Both the position numbers and the translations under genes were made by a program. The notes beneath the pieces are model-generated. The model saw only the letters and a list, made by a program, of their open reading frames with translations. It was not told the origin of the DNA and did not search any database. Below, piece after piece: positions 17,548 through 25,580 of a stretch of DNA of 64,000 nucleotides; the first letter of the stretch is position 1, and every line of letters begins with the position of its first letter. The stretch is taken from the NCBI GenBank assembly GCA_011772495.1, contig WVZL01000040.1, positions 47,979-111,978 on the forward strand, in the 5' to 3' direction. The stretch comes from Candidatus Aminicenantota bacterium. Lineage in GTDB: Bacteria; Acidobacteriota; Aminicenantia; Aminicenantales; Aminicenantaceae.

Positions 17548-17964
17548 TTCAAACATTCTGGAAAATTCATTTCGGTCGCCTTCCCCAAAACAGGAAGATA
17601 GGGTAAGGCGATAATAAATTCTTCCAGTATTTTTTTCTTTTCAAAAATCGATCTCAAGTGGCTAAAGGAAAGAGGTCTGCAAATATAATTAAGCTTTTTA
17701 TGAAGCTTGCAGCAAAGAGTGGCATGGTTATTGCACCTAGGGATGCCCAGGAATGATTTTAGCTCATGTTGTAAAGGCTCTAGGAGTCGAAGAAAAACAG
17801 CATCAAAAAAGTTTACAAAATTTGTTAAATTTGTTTACATCTTATGCTGGCCTCAATTTATTATCTCGAGATACTCCCAATCAAGAGAGGGAAAGAAAAA
17901 TCAGGCCACGATTTAGACCTGATTGAAAGAATTAGAATAAACGAGAAAAAGGAGAAGAAAAGGA
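17548..17964 (+). other. 417-bp gap: weak hairpin and possible gene remnant
   Basis: TCGCCTT (17576-17582) and AAGGCGA (17605-17611) can pair but no T-run follows. Two short frames overlap as ATGA at 17753: one ending in PRDAQE, the other 57 codons (see next entry). No promoter is obvious. Confidence 0.35.
17753..17926 (+). CDS. 57-codon ORF, possible gene remnant
   Basis: ATG at 17753 opens 57 codons with plausible protein composition (MILAHVVKALGVEEKQ, then SLQNLLNLFTSYAGL). The ATG overlaps the TGA of a preceding 32-codon frame that begins GTG at 17656-17661. Read together they look like one helical protein broken by a frameshift, or two coupled mini-genes. No ribosome site and no recognised family. 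Confidence 0.2.
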   Translation: MILAHVVKALGVEEKQHQKSLQNLLNLFTSYAGLNLLSRDTPNQERERKIRPRFRPD

Positions 17965-19860
17965 ATGAAGAAAAAAAGATCAGATATATTGAGGATTATT
18001 TTTCTATTTTTCTTCTTGCTTATCGCGATTTCAATAACCTCAAGTGCCCAGGATGAAGTCATCGATTTTGAATCTGAACGTTGGGTGAAAGTGGATGCTG
18101 AAGTTGTGGACCATATGGGAAGACAGTCTCTGATGGGGATTGCTTATTTGAAAGACGTGGAATTTGAAAATGGCATCATCGAAGTTGATATTGCTGTCGA
18201 TGGAAGGAGGTCATATCCTGGAATTAACTTCCGCATCCAATCATTGGAAAATCATGAACGCTTTTACATACGTCCCCATAGGTCTCCTTTATATCCAGAC
18301 GCGCTTCAATATATGCCTGTATTTAACGGAGTAGGTTGTTGGCAGTTGTATAACGGAGAAGGCTATACTGCCGGGACAAACATTCTCACCAACGAGTGGA
18401 TACACCTGAAAATGGAAATTTCAGGGCGACAAGCGCGGGTGTATCTAGGCGATACCGAACAACCTGCTTTAGTTATAAATGATCTGAAGCACGGAGTGAG
18501 CAAAGGTGGAATCGGCTTACATGGTCCCAAGGACAGAACAGCCTTTTTTTCGAATTTCAAATACAGGATTGATAACACTTTAAAATTTGATCCACCTCAT
18601 GAGATTGAAACACCACCTGGCATGATAACAGAATGGCAATTGTCTCAAGCATTTGATGCCACTCAGATAAATACGGAGCATTATCCAACTCAAGAAGAAT
18701 TGGATGAGGCAAGATGGCAAAAAGTGAGTACTGAGCCATCCGGAATGGCTAATATTTCGCGTTATGTTAAATTCAGCAGAACTCATCCTGAGTTCATAAT
18801 GGCTAAAGCAACAATATCTTCTAACAGGGATCAAATGAAGAAGTTCTTTTTTGGTTATAGTGATGCGATAAGTATTTTCCTTAATGGAGAGATTCTCTTT
18901 ATCGGGAATAGTGCCTATCGCTCCAGGGATCCTTCCTTTCTGGGAATCATCGGATTATATGATGCTGTCCACTTGCCTCTGAAGAAAGGCGAAAATGAAC
19001 TGCTTCTTTTGATTACAGAATCTTTTGGAGGATGGGGATTCATGTTCCGGGATGGGACCGCTGTTTTCCATCATGAAAATGTCAAGAAAGCTTGGGATAC
19101 AGCAAAGGCGCTCAGGATGCCAGAGTCTGCCGCGTATGATCCTGTTCGAGACGTTATCTATGTTTCAAATTATGACGGATACAACAGGAGCAGAAAGGAA
19201 GGCAAACAGTTTATTTCCAAAGTTGCCATGAATGGGAAAATCGAAGAATTGAGATGGGTCGAAGGTATGTTCAATCCAACAGGACTGGCGATTTTTCAAG
19301 ATAGACTCTATGCAGCAGAGATAAGGAATCTAGTGGAAATCGACATTAACTCGGGCCAAATAGTGAACAGGTATCCAGCTCCGGGGTCGATTTTTTTAAA
19401 TGATACAGCCGTTGACAAATCAGGAAACGTCTATATTTCCGATTCAGCCAAACATGTGATCTATAAATATTCTGATGGCATTGTTGAAGAGTGGTTAAAA
19501 GGTGAGGAAATAAGAAATCCCAATGGCCTTCATGTCCATATGAATCATTTGATCATAGGTAATAACGGCGACGGTTGTCTGAAATCTGTTGATCTCGCTG
19601 ACAAAAAAATAACAACTCTGGTCAAATTAGGGCCAGGTATCATCGATGGCATCAAGACTGATAAAGATGGCAATTTTCTTGTTTCCCATTGGCACGGGAA
19701 GCTCTACCGTATTACCCAAGAGGGAAAGATAACCAAGCTTTTAGATACCACTGCTCCTGAAATTAATGAAGCCGATTTTGAATATATACCTGAAAAAAAT
19801 CTATTCATCATACCCACCTTTTTTGACAACAGGATTGTGGCTTACAAGATAACAGAATAA
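17965..19860 (+). CDS. secreted protein: LamG/DUF1080-like domain plus SMP-30/NHL propeller
   Basis: 631 residues. A signal peptide ends near SAQ (residues 27-29). Residues 30-205 form a concanavalin-like jelly-roll of the 3-keto-disaccharide-hydrolase/LamG type (PGINFRIQ, RFYIRPHRS, WIHLKMEISGRQARVYLG). A middle region (about 210-375) has beta-sandwich character (FLNGEILFIGN, KGENELLLLITESFGGWGF). The C-terminal 250 residues are propeller repeats like gluconolactonase/NHL proteins (YDPVRDVIYVSNYDGYN, NPTGLAIFQDRLYAAEI, LNDTAVDKSGNVYISDSA). AAAAGGAG precedes the ATG. Probably binds or hydrolyses a sugar or lactone; substrate unknown. No transport gene adjoins it. Confidence 0.75.
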   Translation: MKKKRSDILRIIFLFFFLLIAISITSSAQDEVIDFESERWVKVDAEVVDHMGRQSLMGIAYLKDVEFENGIIEVDIAVDGRRSYPGINFRIQSLENHERFYIRPHRSPLYPDALQYMPVFNGVGCWQLYNGEGYTAGTNILTNEWIHLKMEISGRQARVYLGDTEQPALVINDLKHGVSKGGIGLHGPKDRTAFFSNFKYRIDNTLKFDPPHEIETPPGMITEWQLSQAFDATQINTEHYPTQEELDEARWQKVSTEPSGMANISRYVKFSRTHPEFIMAKATISSNRDQMKKFFFGYSDAISIFLNGEILFIGNSAYRSRDPSFLGIIGLYDAVHLPLKKGENELLLLITESFGGWGFMFRDGTAVFHHENVKKAWDTAKALRMPESAAYDPVRDVIYVSNYDGYNRSRKEGKQFISKVAMNGKIEELRWVEGMFNPTGLAIFQDRLYAAEIRNLVEIDINSGQIVNRYPAPGSIFLNDTAVDKSGNVYISDSAKHVIYKYSDGIVEEWLKGEEIRNPNGLHVHMNHLIIGNNGDGCLKSVDLADKKITTLVKLGPGIIDGIKTDKDGNFLVSHWHGKLYRITQEGKITKLLDTTAPEINEADFEYIPEKNLFIIPTFFDNRIVAYKITE

Positions 19861-20003
19861 TGAATCATAATCTATTGAAAAGCAAAAACTCTGAAGTCAA
19901 AATCTTGTTTATTGTGACTGGGGAAAAAAGAAGAGTAAGAATTAAACTTAGATAAAAATGGAACTGATTATGAAAAAAATCTAGCACTCAGAAGGAGACC
20001 AAT

Positions 20004-20336
20004 ATGAAAATCATAGATGTTCCTTTCAGTACAACGGATTGGGATAAAGTAGAACCTACAGAACACAAAGGCGAGACCGGAACCTCTTTCTGGAGAGTCT
20101 TTGAGGCTGGGAATATTCGGGTGCGCCTGGTTGAATATTTACCAGGATTTAAATCTGACCACTGGTGTGCTCGAGGTCATGTCTTGTTGGTTTTAGAGGG
20201 AGAACTGGTCATTAAGCTTAAGGATGGTAGAGAAATCATTCTAAATCCCAAGACGAGTTTTCAAATTGGAGATGATGAAGCTAATCCCCATTTCGCTTAC
20301 ACTGAAAAAGGCGCCAAGGTATTCATCGTGGATTAG
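20004..20336 (+). CDS. DHCW-motif cupin-fold protein
   Basis: 110-residue single-domain cupin. The signature DHWCARGHVLLVLEGEL (about 51-67) supplies the His and Cys residues of the metal-binding motif; a second cupin motif (NPKTSFQIGDDEANPHFAYTE) follows. Family members have no settled function. GAAGGAGACC precedes the ATG. Lies on the same strand as the methyltransferase downstream (72-bp gap), possibly co-transcribed. Confidence 0.8.
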   Translation: MKIIDVPFSTTDWDKVEPTEHKGETGTSFWRVFEAGNIRVRLVEYLPGFKSDHWCARGHVLLVLEGELVIKLKDGREIILNPKTSFQIGDDEANPHFAYTEKGAKVFIVD

Positions 20337-20408
20337 GAAAAATAGATATTAAAGAATCTTAAAGAGGTAAAATAACAAGAAACTTGGCAAGAAAAGGAAA
20401 AGAAGCTC

Positions 20409-21008
20409 ATGAAACAATTTCAGAAACTACTTTCAATTATTTTCTGTTTGACGTGTCTATTTTTGAATGTCTGTGTTGCCCAGAGTAGTCGCGATGCTTT
20501 GATTCAGCCAGAAAAGGTCATGGACGCCATCGGTGTCAAACCTGGAATGGTTATCGGAGAGGGCGGCGCCGGAGAAGGATATTTCACTTTCAAGTTATCT
20601 CGCAGGGTTGGCGAGACAGGAAGAGTTTATGCCAATGATATAGTCGAGAGGGTCCTTGGAGTCATCGAGAGACGCTGTGAAAGAGAGGGCATTGCCAACA
20701 TCACGACCATACTCGGCGAGGTTGACGATCCTCTTTTCCCAGAGGGAGAATTGGACATGGTCATCATGGTCGTTGCTTTTCACGACTTTGAAGAGCCTGT
20801 TGCCTGGTTGGAAAACGTGAAGCCCAGTATGAAGCCTGAGTCAACTCTGGTGATCATCGAGAGAGACCCTGATAAATCGGGCAGAGGTTGGAATCATTTT
20901 ATATCCAAAGAAGAGATTTTGAACACGGTAGAAAAAGCTGATTATAAACTCGTAAAAATAGAAACGTTCCTGTCTGTTCATAACGTTTATATTTTTCGCC
21001 TAAAATAG
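20409..21008 (+). CDS. exported class I SAM-dependent methyltransferase-like protein
   Basis: 199 residues. The first 25 residues are a clear signal peptide ending VCVAQ. The rest is a Rossmann methyltransferase-like domain: motif I MVIGEGGAGEGYFTFKLS (GxGxG form), the acidic loop VYANDI, LDMVIMVVAFHDF (motif IV) and a terminal VHNVYIFRLK strand. SAM is not known in the periplasm, so either the N-terminus is an anchor with the domain inside, or the fold has lost methyltransferase activity. Similar signal-bearing methyltransferases recur in Acidobacteriota-like genomes. Confidence 0.75.
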   Translation: MKQFQKLLSIIFCLTCLFLNVCVAQSSRDALIQPEKVMDAIGVKPGMVIGEGGAGEGYFTFKLSRRVGETGRVYANDIVERVLGVIERRCEREGIANITTILGEVDDPLFPEGELDMVIMVVAFHDFEEPVAWLENVKPSMKPESTLVIIERDPDKSGRGWNHFISKEEILNTVEKADYKLVKIETFLSVHNVYIFRLK

Positions 21009-21068
21009 GTAGAAAACTCAACCTGATATCTAGTAAACTAAATAGATTCATACAGCCCTTAAGAAAAA

Positions 21069-22436
21069 ATGTTCTCAAAAAGGAAAAATCCGAATCAAGG
21101 AAATCAGGTTAGAAGGGAGTTAGGGGCCTTCAGCGCCACCAGTATCGTGGTGGCGAATATGATCGGAACAGGGATATTTACCACCTCTGGTATCATGGCG
21201 GCCAGGCTCCCTGGCTCTAGCTGGGTGATGCTGTGCTGGTTCTTGGGAGGGTTGATCGCTCTATCGGGAGCCCTCTGTTATGCTGAGCTGGCCACGCGCA
21301 TGCCTGTAGAAGGTGGCGAGTATGTTTACCTCAAAAAGCTCTATCATCCGGCCTTGGGGTTTCTCACCGGCTGGACCAGTTTCATCGTCGGCTTCTCAGC
21401 CCCCATAGCGGCTTCGGCCTTGAGTTTTGCTGAGTACATTTTTGCAGGATTAGATGATCGGCTGCTGGGAATTGATTCAGTTCAGCTGCTTTTTTTCAAA
21501 AAGGGAACAGCGATTTTTATCATCTTGCTTTTCACCACCATTCACTACTTCGGCCTTCGCTGGGGTTCGAGAGTTCAGAATTTCTTAACAGTACTCAAGA
21601 TTATCATTGTTTTTGGCTTGGCCTCCACAGGGATAGTGTTCGGAGCTGGGAGCTGGTCAAGGGTTTTTTCTAAAATAAGTGGATCGTTTGGCGGAATGGC
21701 TATCGGAACCGCCATGGTTCTGGTTATGTTCTCCTACAGCGGCTGGAATGCCAGCACCTATATCGCTGGAGAGCTGAAGCGTCCTAGGAAGACACTTCCT
21801 GTTTCTTTAGTTTCAGGAACTCTCATGGTTATTATCCTTTACCTGGCTGTGAATACTTTCATTTTTCAGGCAGTGCCCTATTCCGAATTAAAAGGAATCA
21901 TTCCCGTGGTAGAAATGGCTTCAGTCAGAGCCTTCGGAAACTGGGCAGGTGATTTGCTGAGTGTGTTTATTGCCTTTGCCCTGCTTTCTTCTTTGAGTGC
22001 TTTTATCATGATTGGACCCAGAGTCTATTTTGCCATGGCCCAAGACCGGCTATTCTTTGCTTCGGCCTCTAAAGTCCATCCTCGTTACCATGTTCCAGGA
22101 AGGTCGATCATCGTCCAAGGCTCTCTCGCTATTATCATGGTGATCATCGGGTCTTTAGAACAATTGCTGATCTATCTTGGCTTCGCCCTGTGGATATTTC
22201 CCTGGCTCGCTGTGGCTGGCGTGTTTATTGCCCGCAAGAGAAAAATCGGGGAAGAGACGGCAGTAAAAGTTTGGGGATATCCTGTAGTTCCCCTCTTTTT
22301 TCTAGTAGCCAGTCTTGTCTTGATGGTCATTGCTTATATAAACAGGCCGCTTGAATCCAGTGCTGCTGTTCTAACCGTGATACTTGGGATTCCTATCTTC
22401 TATATTTGGGTAAAGGGCGTGAAGAAGCCCAAATAA
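21069..22436 (+). CDS. APC-family amino acid permease
   Basis: 455-residue, 12-helix inner-membrane transporter of the amino acid/polyamine/organocation family, closest in pattern to LAT-type exchangers. Motifs are MIGTGIFTTSG in helix 1 (substrate-carboxylate binding), GALCYAELATRMPVEGGEYVYL in helices 2-3 and MVLVMFSYSGWNASTYIAGE in helix 6. Substrate cannot be told from sequence. The ATG lies 60 bp after the methyltransferase stop with a poor ribosome site (CTTAAGAAAAA). Confidence 0.9.
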   Translation: MFSKRKNPNQGNQVRRELGAFSATSIVVANMIGTGIFTTSGIMAARLPGSSWVMLCWFLGGLIALSGALCYAELATRMPVEGGEYVYLKKLYHPALGFLTGWTSFIVGFSAPIAASALSFAEYIFAGLDDRLLGIDSVQLLFFKKGTAIFIILLFTTIHYFGLRWGSRVQNFLTVLKIIIVFGLASTGIVFGAGSWSRVFSKISGSFGGMAIGTAMVLVMFSYSGWNASTYIAGELKRPRKTLPVSLVSGTLMVIILYLAVNTFIFQAVPYSELKGIIPVVEMASVRAFGNWAGDLLSVFIAFALLSSLSAFIMIGPRVYFAMAQDRLFFASASKVHPRYHVPGRSIIVQGSLAIIMVIIGSLEQLLIYLGFALWIFPWLAVAGVFIARKRKIGEETAVKVWGYPVVPLFFLVASLVLMVIAYINRPLESSAAVLTVILGIPIFYIWVKGVKKPK

Positions 22437-22530
22437 AGATCATTATATTTTTTGCTCCTGAGCAAAATAGGCAAAAATATCGTCTTGGGCAGCCCAATAA
22501 ATAGCATGGTCGAGCCGGAAAGGAAAATCG

Positions 22531-22747
22531 ATGATATCTAGTATTGAATGGCAAGAACTTTTATTGGCTTTTATCATTCTCGTCGTTCTTGCTCTTTGGG
22601 TTTAGGGGGGTAGTTGATTTATTGAAAAACGAATTTTCTGGGCTGGCCCTGGTAAAATGGGCTTCGATAATCATTATTATGCCTGTTGCAGGCTTTATTC
22701 TATATTTTTCGATCGGCCGGAATAGATATCTAAATAAAAAGAAATGA
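22531..22747 (+). pseudogene. PLDc_N-family small membrane protein, frame broken by +1 shift
   Basis: ATG at 22531, after AAAGGAAAA, reads MISSIEWQELLLAFIILVVL and stops at TAG 22603-22605 after 24 codons. One base on, the +1 frame continues without a break as RGVVDLLKNEFSG and then a second helix with MPVAGFILYFSIGR, ending at 22747. The joined 69-70 residues match the short PLDc_N (phospholipase D nuclease N-terminal, two-helix) family end to end. The junction is GTT TAG followed by six G. Either a real frameshift mutation, a sequencing error, or a recoding site. A TTG at 22544 opens the second frame alone but would skip the true first helix. Confidence 0.6.
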
Positions 22748-22880
22748 TCTTTTTTTGCCTAATATTCGAGCATTGCCTCATCACTTTGAATCTCCGTATA
22801 AACAATTCTTCTCCTTAACAGCACGAGATAGAAATTCATCCCTCTAACACAGATAAAGCAGGATGTGTTTTAGGTTAGAA

Positions 22881-22909
22881 TTGACTATTTGTTATTAGGT
22901 GAGTATTTT
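22881..22909 (+). promoter_or_regulatory. sigma-70 promoter for the thymidylate synthase-like gene
   Basis: TTGACT, 17-bp spacer, TATTTT; 126 bp before the ATG. In the leader, TTGAAAG and CTTTCAA can pair to form a hairpin just upstream of the AAGGAGG ribosome site. Confidence 0.5.
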
Positions 22910-23034
22910 ATAGTTTAATCAATTCGAGTAATTTTCTCTTGTCTTTATTAGAGATAATCTTTCTCCATCTTTTTCGAGGAATATCGAGTTGAAAGCCTAG
23001 AAATTCGAGTGGATCTTTCAACTAAGGAGGATTA

Positions 23035-23994
23035 ATGGAATCAGGAAATATACCTGTCTTGAGCGTTAACGAGGATACAATTCCCCGGGCTTACGAGAAG
23101 GCCATCAAAGAAGTATGGGAGAAAGGAGTGAGTGTTCAGACTGAATATGATCGCCCTGAAGACCCGCCCAGCAAGGATGCGACAGTAATCATAACCGTCC
23201 GGGAGCCATTCAGTCAGCCCCGTTTTCACCGCTCTTTTGCCGATGGCCTAGGAGGATTAGCTGAATACGTCATGGAAGTTGTCCACGGTGCTCACGATTA
23301 CTGGGTTAAACCCATGGAAGAAATATTGAAGGGAACCGAGAGCAAAGACACGCGCTGGACCTATACTTATCATGGGAGGCTTTTCGAGTACAGAATCGAA
23401 GATGAGGTCATAAATCAGGTAGGGCTTATGATCGACAGGCTTTCCAAGGCTGGACATACCAGACGTGCTCAAGCAATAACCTGGAATCCAAAACTCGACC
23501 CTCCCACTGATGATCCACCTTGTCTACAACGTATCTGGGGACGGCTTTGTGGCAACGGGGAGGGAGGATATGTTTTCAACCTGAATACCCACTGGCGGAG
23601 TCGTGACTTGTTCAAGGCCTGGTTTGAGAATGTCATAGCTATTACGACCCTCATGAAGAAAATCGCAGAGAAGATATCAGAGAGGACGAATAAACAGGTT
23701 CGGCTGGGCCGGTACGTGGATATCAGCGACTCTCTCCATATTTATGGTTCTTATTTCCGAGAGATAGAGGGAGATCCTGAAAAAGGGATTAAAAGCTTCT
23801 TCGAGAAATTAGAGAGCCGCTCCTTCGAGGAAAGGACCTGGAATTCTGATTTCGTCAAAGCGTATTTCATAGATGACGGAGTAGGCAAGGGGCTGAAGCC
23901 GATGTTGGAACGGGAAAAGGAAATGCCAGAAAAAGTCAGAAAAGCGATAGAAATGGAACTCCGCTTAATAGAGAAAGATGATTACATAGTCTGA
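23035..23994 (+). CDS. thymidylate synthase-like protein (archaeal ThyA type)
   Basis: 319 residues with a ThyA-like active-site series in the right order: Cys163 (DDPPCLQRIW), RSRD at 188-191 (dUMP phosphate arginine region), Asn199 and the DSLHIY motif at 232-237 matching the DxHxY of thymidylate synthases. The spacing is closest to archaeal-type ThyA and dUMP/dCMP hydroxymethylases, which lack the long folate-binding insertions. ThyA uses methylene-tetrahydrofolate to convert dUMP to dTMP; hydroxymethylases omit the reduction. No dihydrofolate reductase gene is nearby. The ATG is preceded by AAGGAGG. Whether it makes dTMP or a modified pyrimidine cannot be decided here. Confidence 0.7.
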   Translation: MESGNIPVLSVNEDTIPRAYEKAIKEVWEKGVSVQTEYDRPEDPPSKDATVIITVREPFSQPRFHRSFADGLGGLAEYVMEVVHGAHDYWVKPMEEILKGTESKDTRWTYTYHGRLFEYRIEDEVINQVGLMIDRLSKAGHTRRAQAITWNPKLDPPTDDPPCLQRIWGRLCGNGEGGYVFNLNTHWRSRDLFKAWFENVIAITTLMKKIAEKISERTNKQVRLGRYVDISDSLHIYGSYFREIEGDPEKGIKSFFEKLESRSFEERTWNSDFVKAYFIDDGVGKGLKPMLEREKEMPEKVRKAIEMELRLIEKDDYIV

Positions 23995-24062
23995 GAGGAA
24001 ATAGGACTACAAAAGTTCTAAGATAAATTGAAACAAAGTATTTCCCAAGATCAAACAAAATA

Positions 24063-24995
24063 TCACTTTCCTACCCATGCCCTGTTCCAGATAACAATGA
24101 GGCTTTTGATAAAACCGATGGCAAAGATTATGGCCAGAATGATGATGACCACAGTACCGAGAGTTTTTATATCAAGGTAAGGAAAGTCAACAAAAGCTTC
24201 TTCAATCGGATTATTTATGATTATTCCAATAATGATAAGATAAATTGCATTCCTCAAGAGATTGATCCATTCCGACCCGGTGAAGAACCGGATGACATAG
24301 CTGATGATTCCACAGCCCAGCATTACAATTAGAGCTAACGAGTACCATTTTGAGGCTTCTGGGATAAATAGGGATTGAGGGTCTTCGAAATTCAGGTTCA
24401 AAAGAAATAATGTCTGGTACCTTAAATAAAAATAAATGAGGCCACCAAAGCCGATGAGCATCAATATAAGCCAAATGATTTTGGGTCTCTTGCGTTCGTA
24501 TTCGTCAGTCACAGGGAGGCGGATTTTCAACCAGGGCAATTTCATTTCTTTCTTTCTCTGAGTCACAAAATAGAGAAAAATTCCCACCAAGCCAAAATCA
24601 TACACGAGGGACATGGGAATATAGAATAAAGCCTGGAAGGTGTCCATCCTGGGGATGAAAAAGAAGGGAAAAGCGAACAGGCTGAATCCAAAAATGATTG
24701 AAATGATGGTGAGCCCAAAATGAAAGGCAAAAAGTATTCCTGTGTAGCGGAGCAAATACTTCTTAAAAGTTGGAGAAATGATTTGGAAATCATCCATGTA
24801 TTTTTCGGCAACTTTTTGAGCGCTGCCATAATCAGCAATGACTTTTTCAAGTGTAGCTTCTGTGGCTTCGCCAAACTCCTGCTCAACTTTCTCTAAGATG
24901 TGACTCTTGATCTCTGATAAAATTTCCTCTTTGCCTTCGCGCAGGGCAAGATAGTGGTCAATTTCTTCGAGATAGGTCTCTAGCTTTTCATACAT
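24063..24995 (-). CDS. HAAS-domain membrane protein paired with PadR regulator
   Basis: 310 residues. The N-terminal 75 form a HAAS-type helical domain (ETYLEEIDHYLALREGKEEILSEIKSHILEK, then ADYGSAQKVAEKYM); HAAS domains are commonly encoded next to PadR genes and are thought to bind the regulator. About seven membrane helices follow. It overlaps the padR-like gene by 8 bp and is expressed from the same promoter. It may tether or sense for PadR, an inference from gene pairing in other genomes. Confidence 0.75.
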   Translation of the reverse strand: MYEKLETYLEEIDHYLALREGKEEILSEIKSHILEKVEQEFGEATEATLEKVIADYGSAQKVAEKYMDDFQIISPTFKKYLLRYTGILFAFHFGLTIISIIFGFSLFAFPFFFIPRMDTFQALFYIPMSLVYDFGLVGIFLYFVTQRKKEMKLPWLKIRLPVTDEYERKRPKIIWLILMLIGFGGLIYFYLRYQTLFLLNLNFEDPQSLFIPEASKWYSLALIVMLGCGIISYVIRFFTGSEWINLLRNAIYLIIIGIIINNPIEEAFVDFPYLDIKTLGTVVIIILAIIFAIGFIKSLIVIWNRAWVGK

Positions 24996-25326
24996 TTTTA
25001 TTTGCCTCCAATAGTATGTCTATGATTTCATGCTGCTCGCGCCAAATCTGGAGCACCTTTTTACGGATTTCCTTTCCTTTGTCCGTAATGTTATAAAATT
25101 TTTTGGGTCTATCTTGGCTGACATCCCATTCACTCCTTATCAATTCCTTTTTTTCGAGCCTTCTGAGGAGAGGGTAGAGGGTATTCTCTTCAACCACATA
25201 GCCCATTTTTTCGAATTTCTTCAGCATCAAATAGCCGTACATGGCTTTTTCCAGGACAACCAAAACTAAAATCTGCAAAAAGCCACGGTTCATTTCTGCC
25301 TCAAAATGACTGATTTCACTTTCCAT
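24988..25326 (-). CDS. PadR-family transcriptional regulator
   Basis: 112 residues, standard small PadR. Winged helix at about 14-85 (ILVLVVLEKAMYGYLMLKKF, then ENTLYPLLRRLEKKELI and a wing with SQDRPKKFYNITDKGKE), followed by a short dimerisation helix. AGGAGG lies 9 bp before the ATG at 25326. Its promoter region carries repeated TACTGT elements, so autorepression is likely. First gene of a two-gene operon with the HAAS protein. Confidence 0.92.
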   Translation of the reverse strand: MESEISHFEAEMNRGFLQILVLVVLEKAMYGYLMLKKFEKMGYVVEENTLYPLLRRLEKKELIRSEWDVSQDRPKKFYNITDKGKEIRKKVLQIWREQHEIIDILLEANKNV

Positions 25327-25356
25327 CCCTTAAAACCTCCTCATTTGTGCAGCTGA

Positions 25357-25421
25357 TTTATACTGTGCATGATATTTATACTGTACATTATAAATGTACT
25401 GTATTATAAACAGTATGTCAA
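25357..25421 (-). promoter_or_regulatory. padR promoter with repeated TACTGT operator elements
   Basis: On the minus strand TTGACA (25421-25416) and TACATT (25398-25393) are 17 bp apart. TTTATACTGT occurs at 25357 and 25375 on the plus strand, and TACTGT-N7-ACAGTA forms an inverted repeat at 25397-25415 inside the promoter spacer. PadR proteins bind such AT-rich ACTGT-like dyads. Elements are seen directly; binding is inferred. Confidence 0.6.
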
Positions 25422-25580
25422 GTATTTTTTTTATTTATTTAAGAATTGGTGAGGGAGCTTCAATATTTTTTGACTATTTTGTTTTATTATTTTGCTTTTT
25501 CTGGGCTCGTATGTTCTTATTTTTCTAGAATGCGCTACTTATTGCTTAAAGTTTGCCTATGGTTTGTTAATGCTTTCGAG

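Noticed and set aside
22450..22467. TTTTGCTC-CT-GAGCAAAA palindrome after the APC permease as a terminator
   Set aside because: A folded loop is possible, but no T-run follows on the plus strand and no minus-strand gene ends there.
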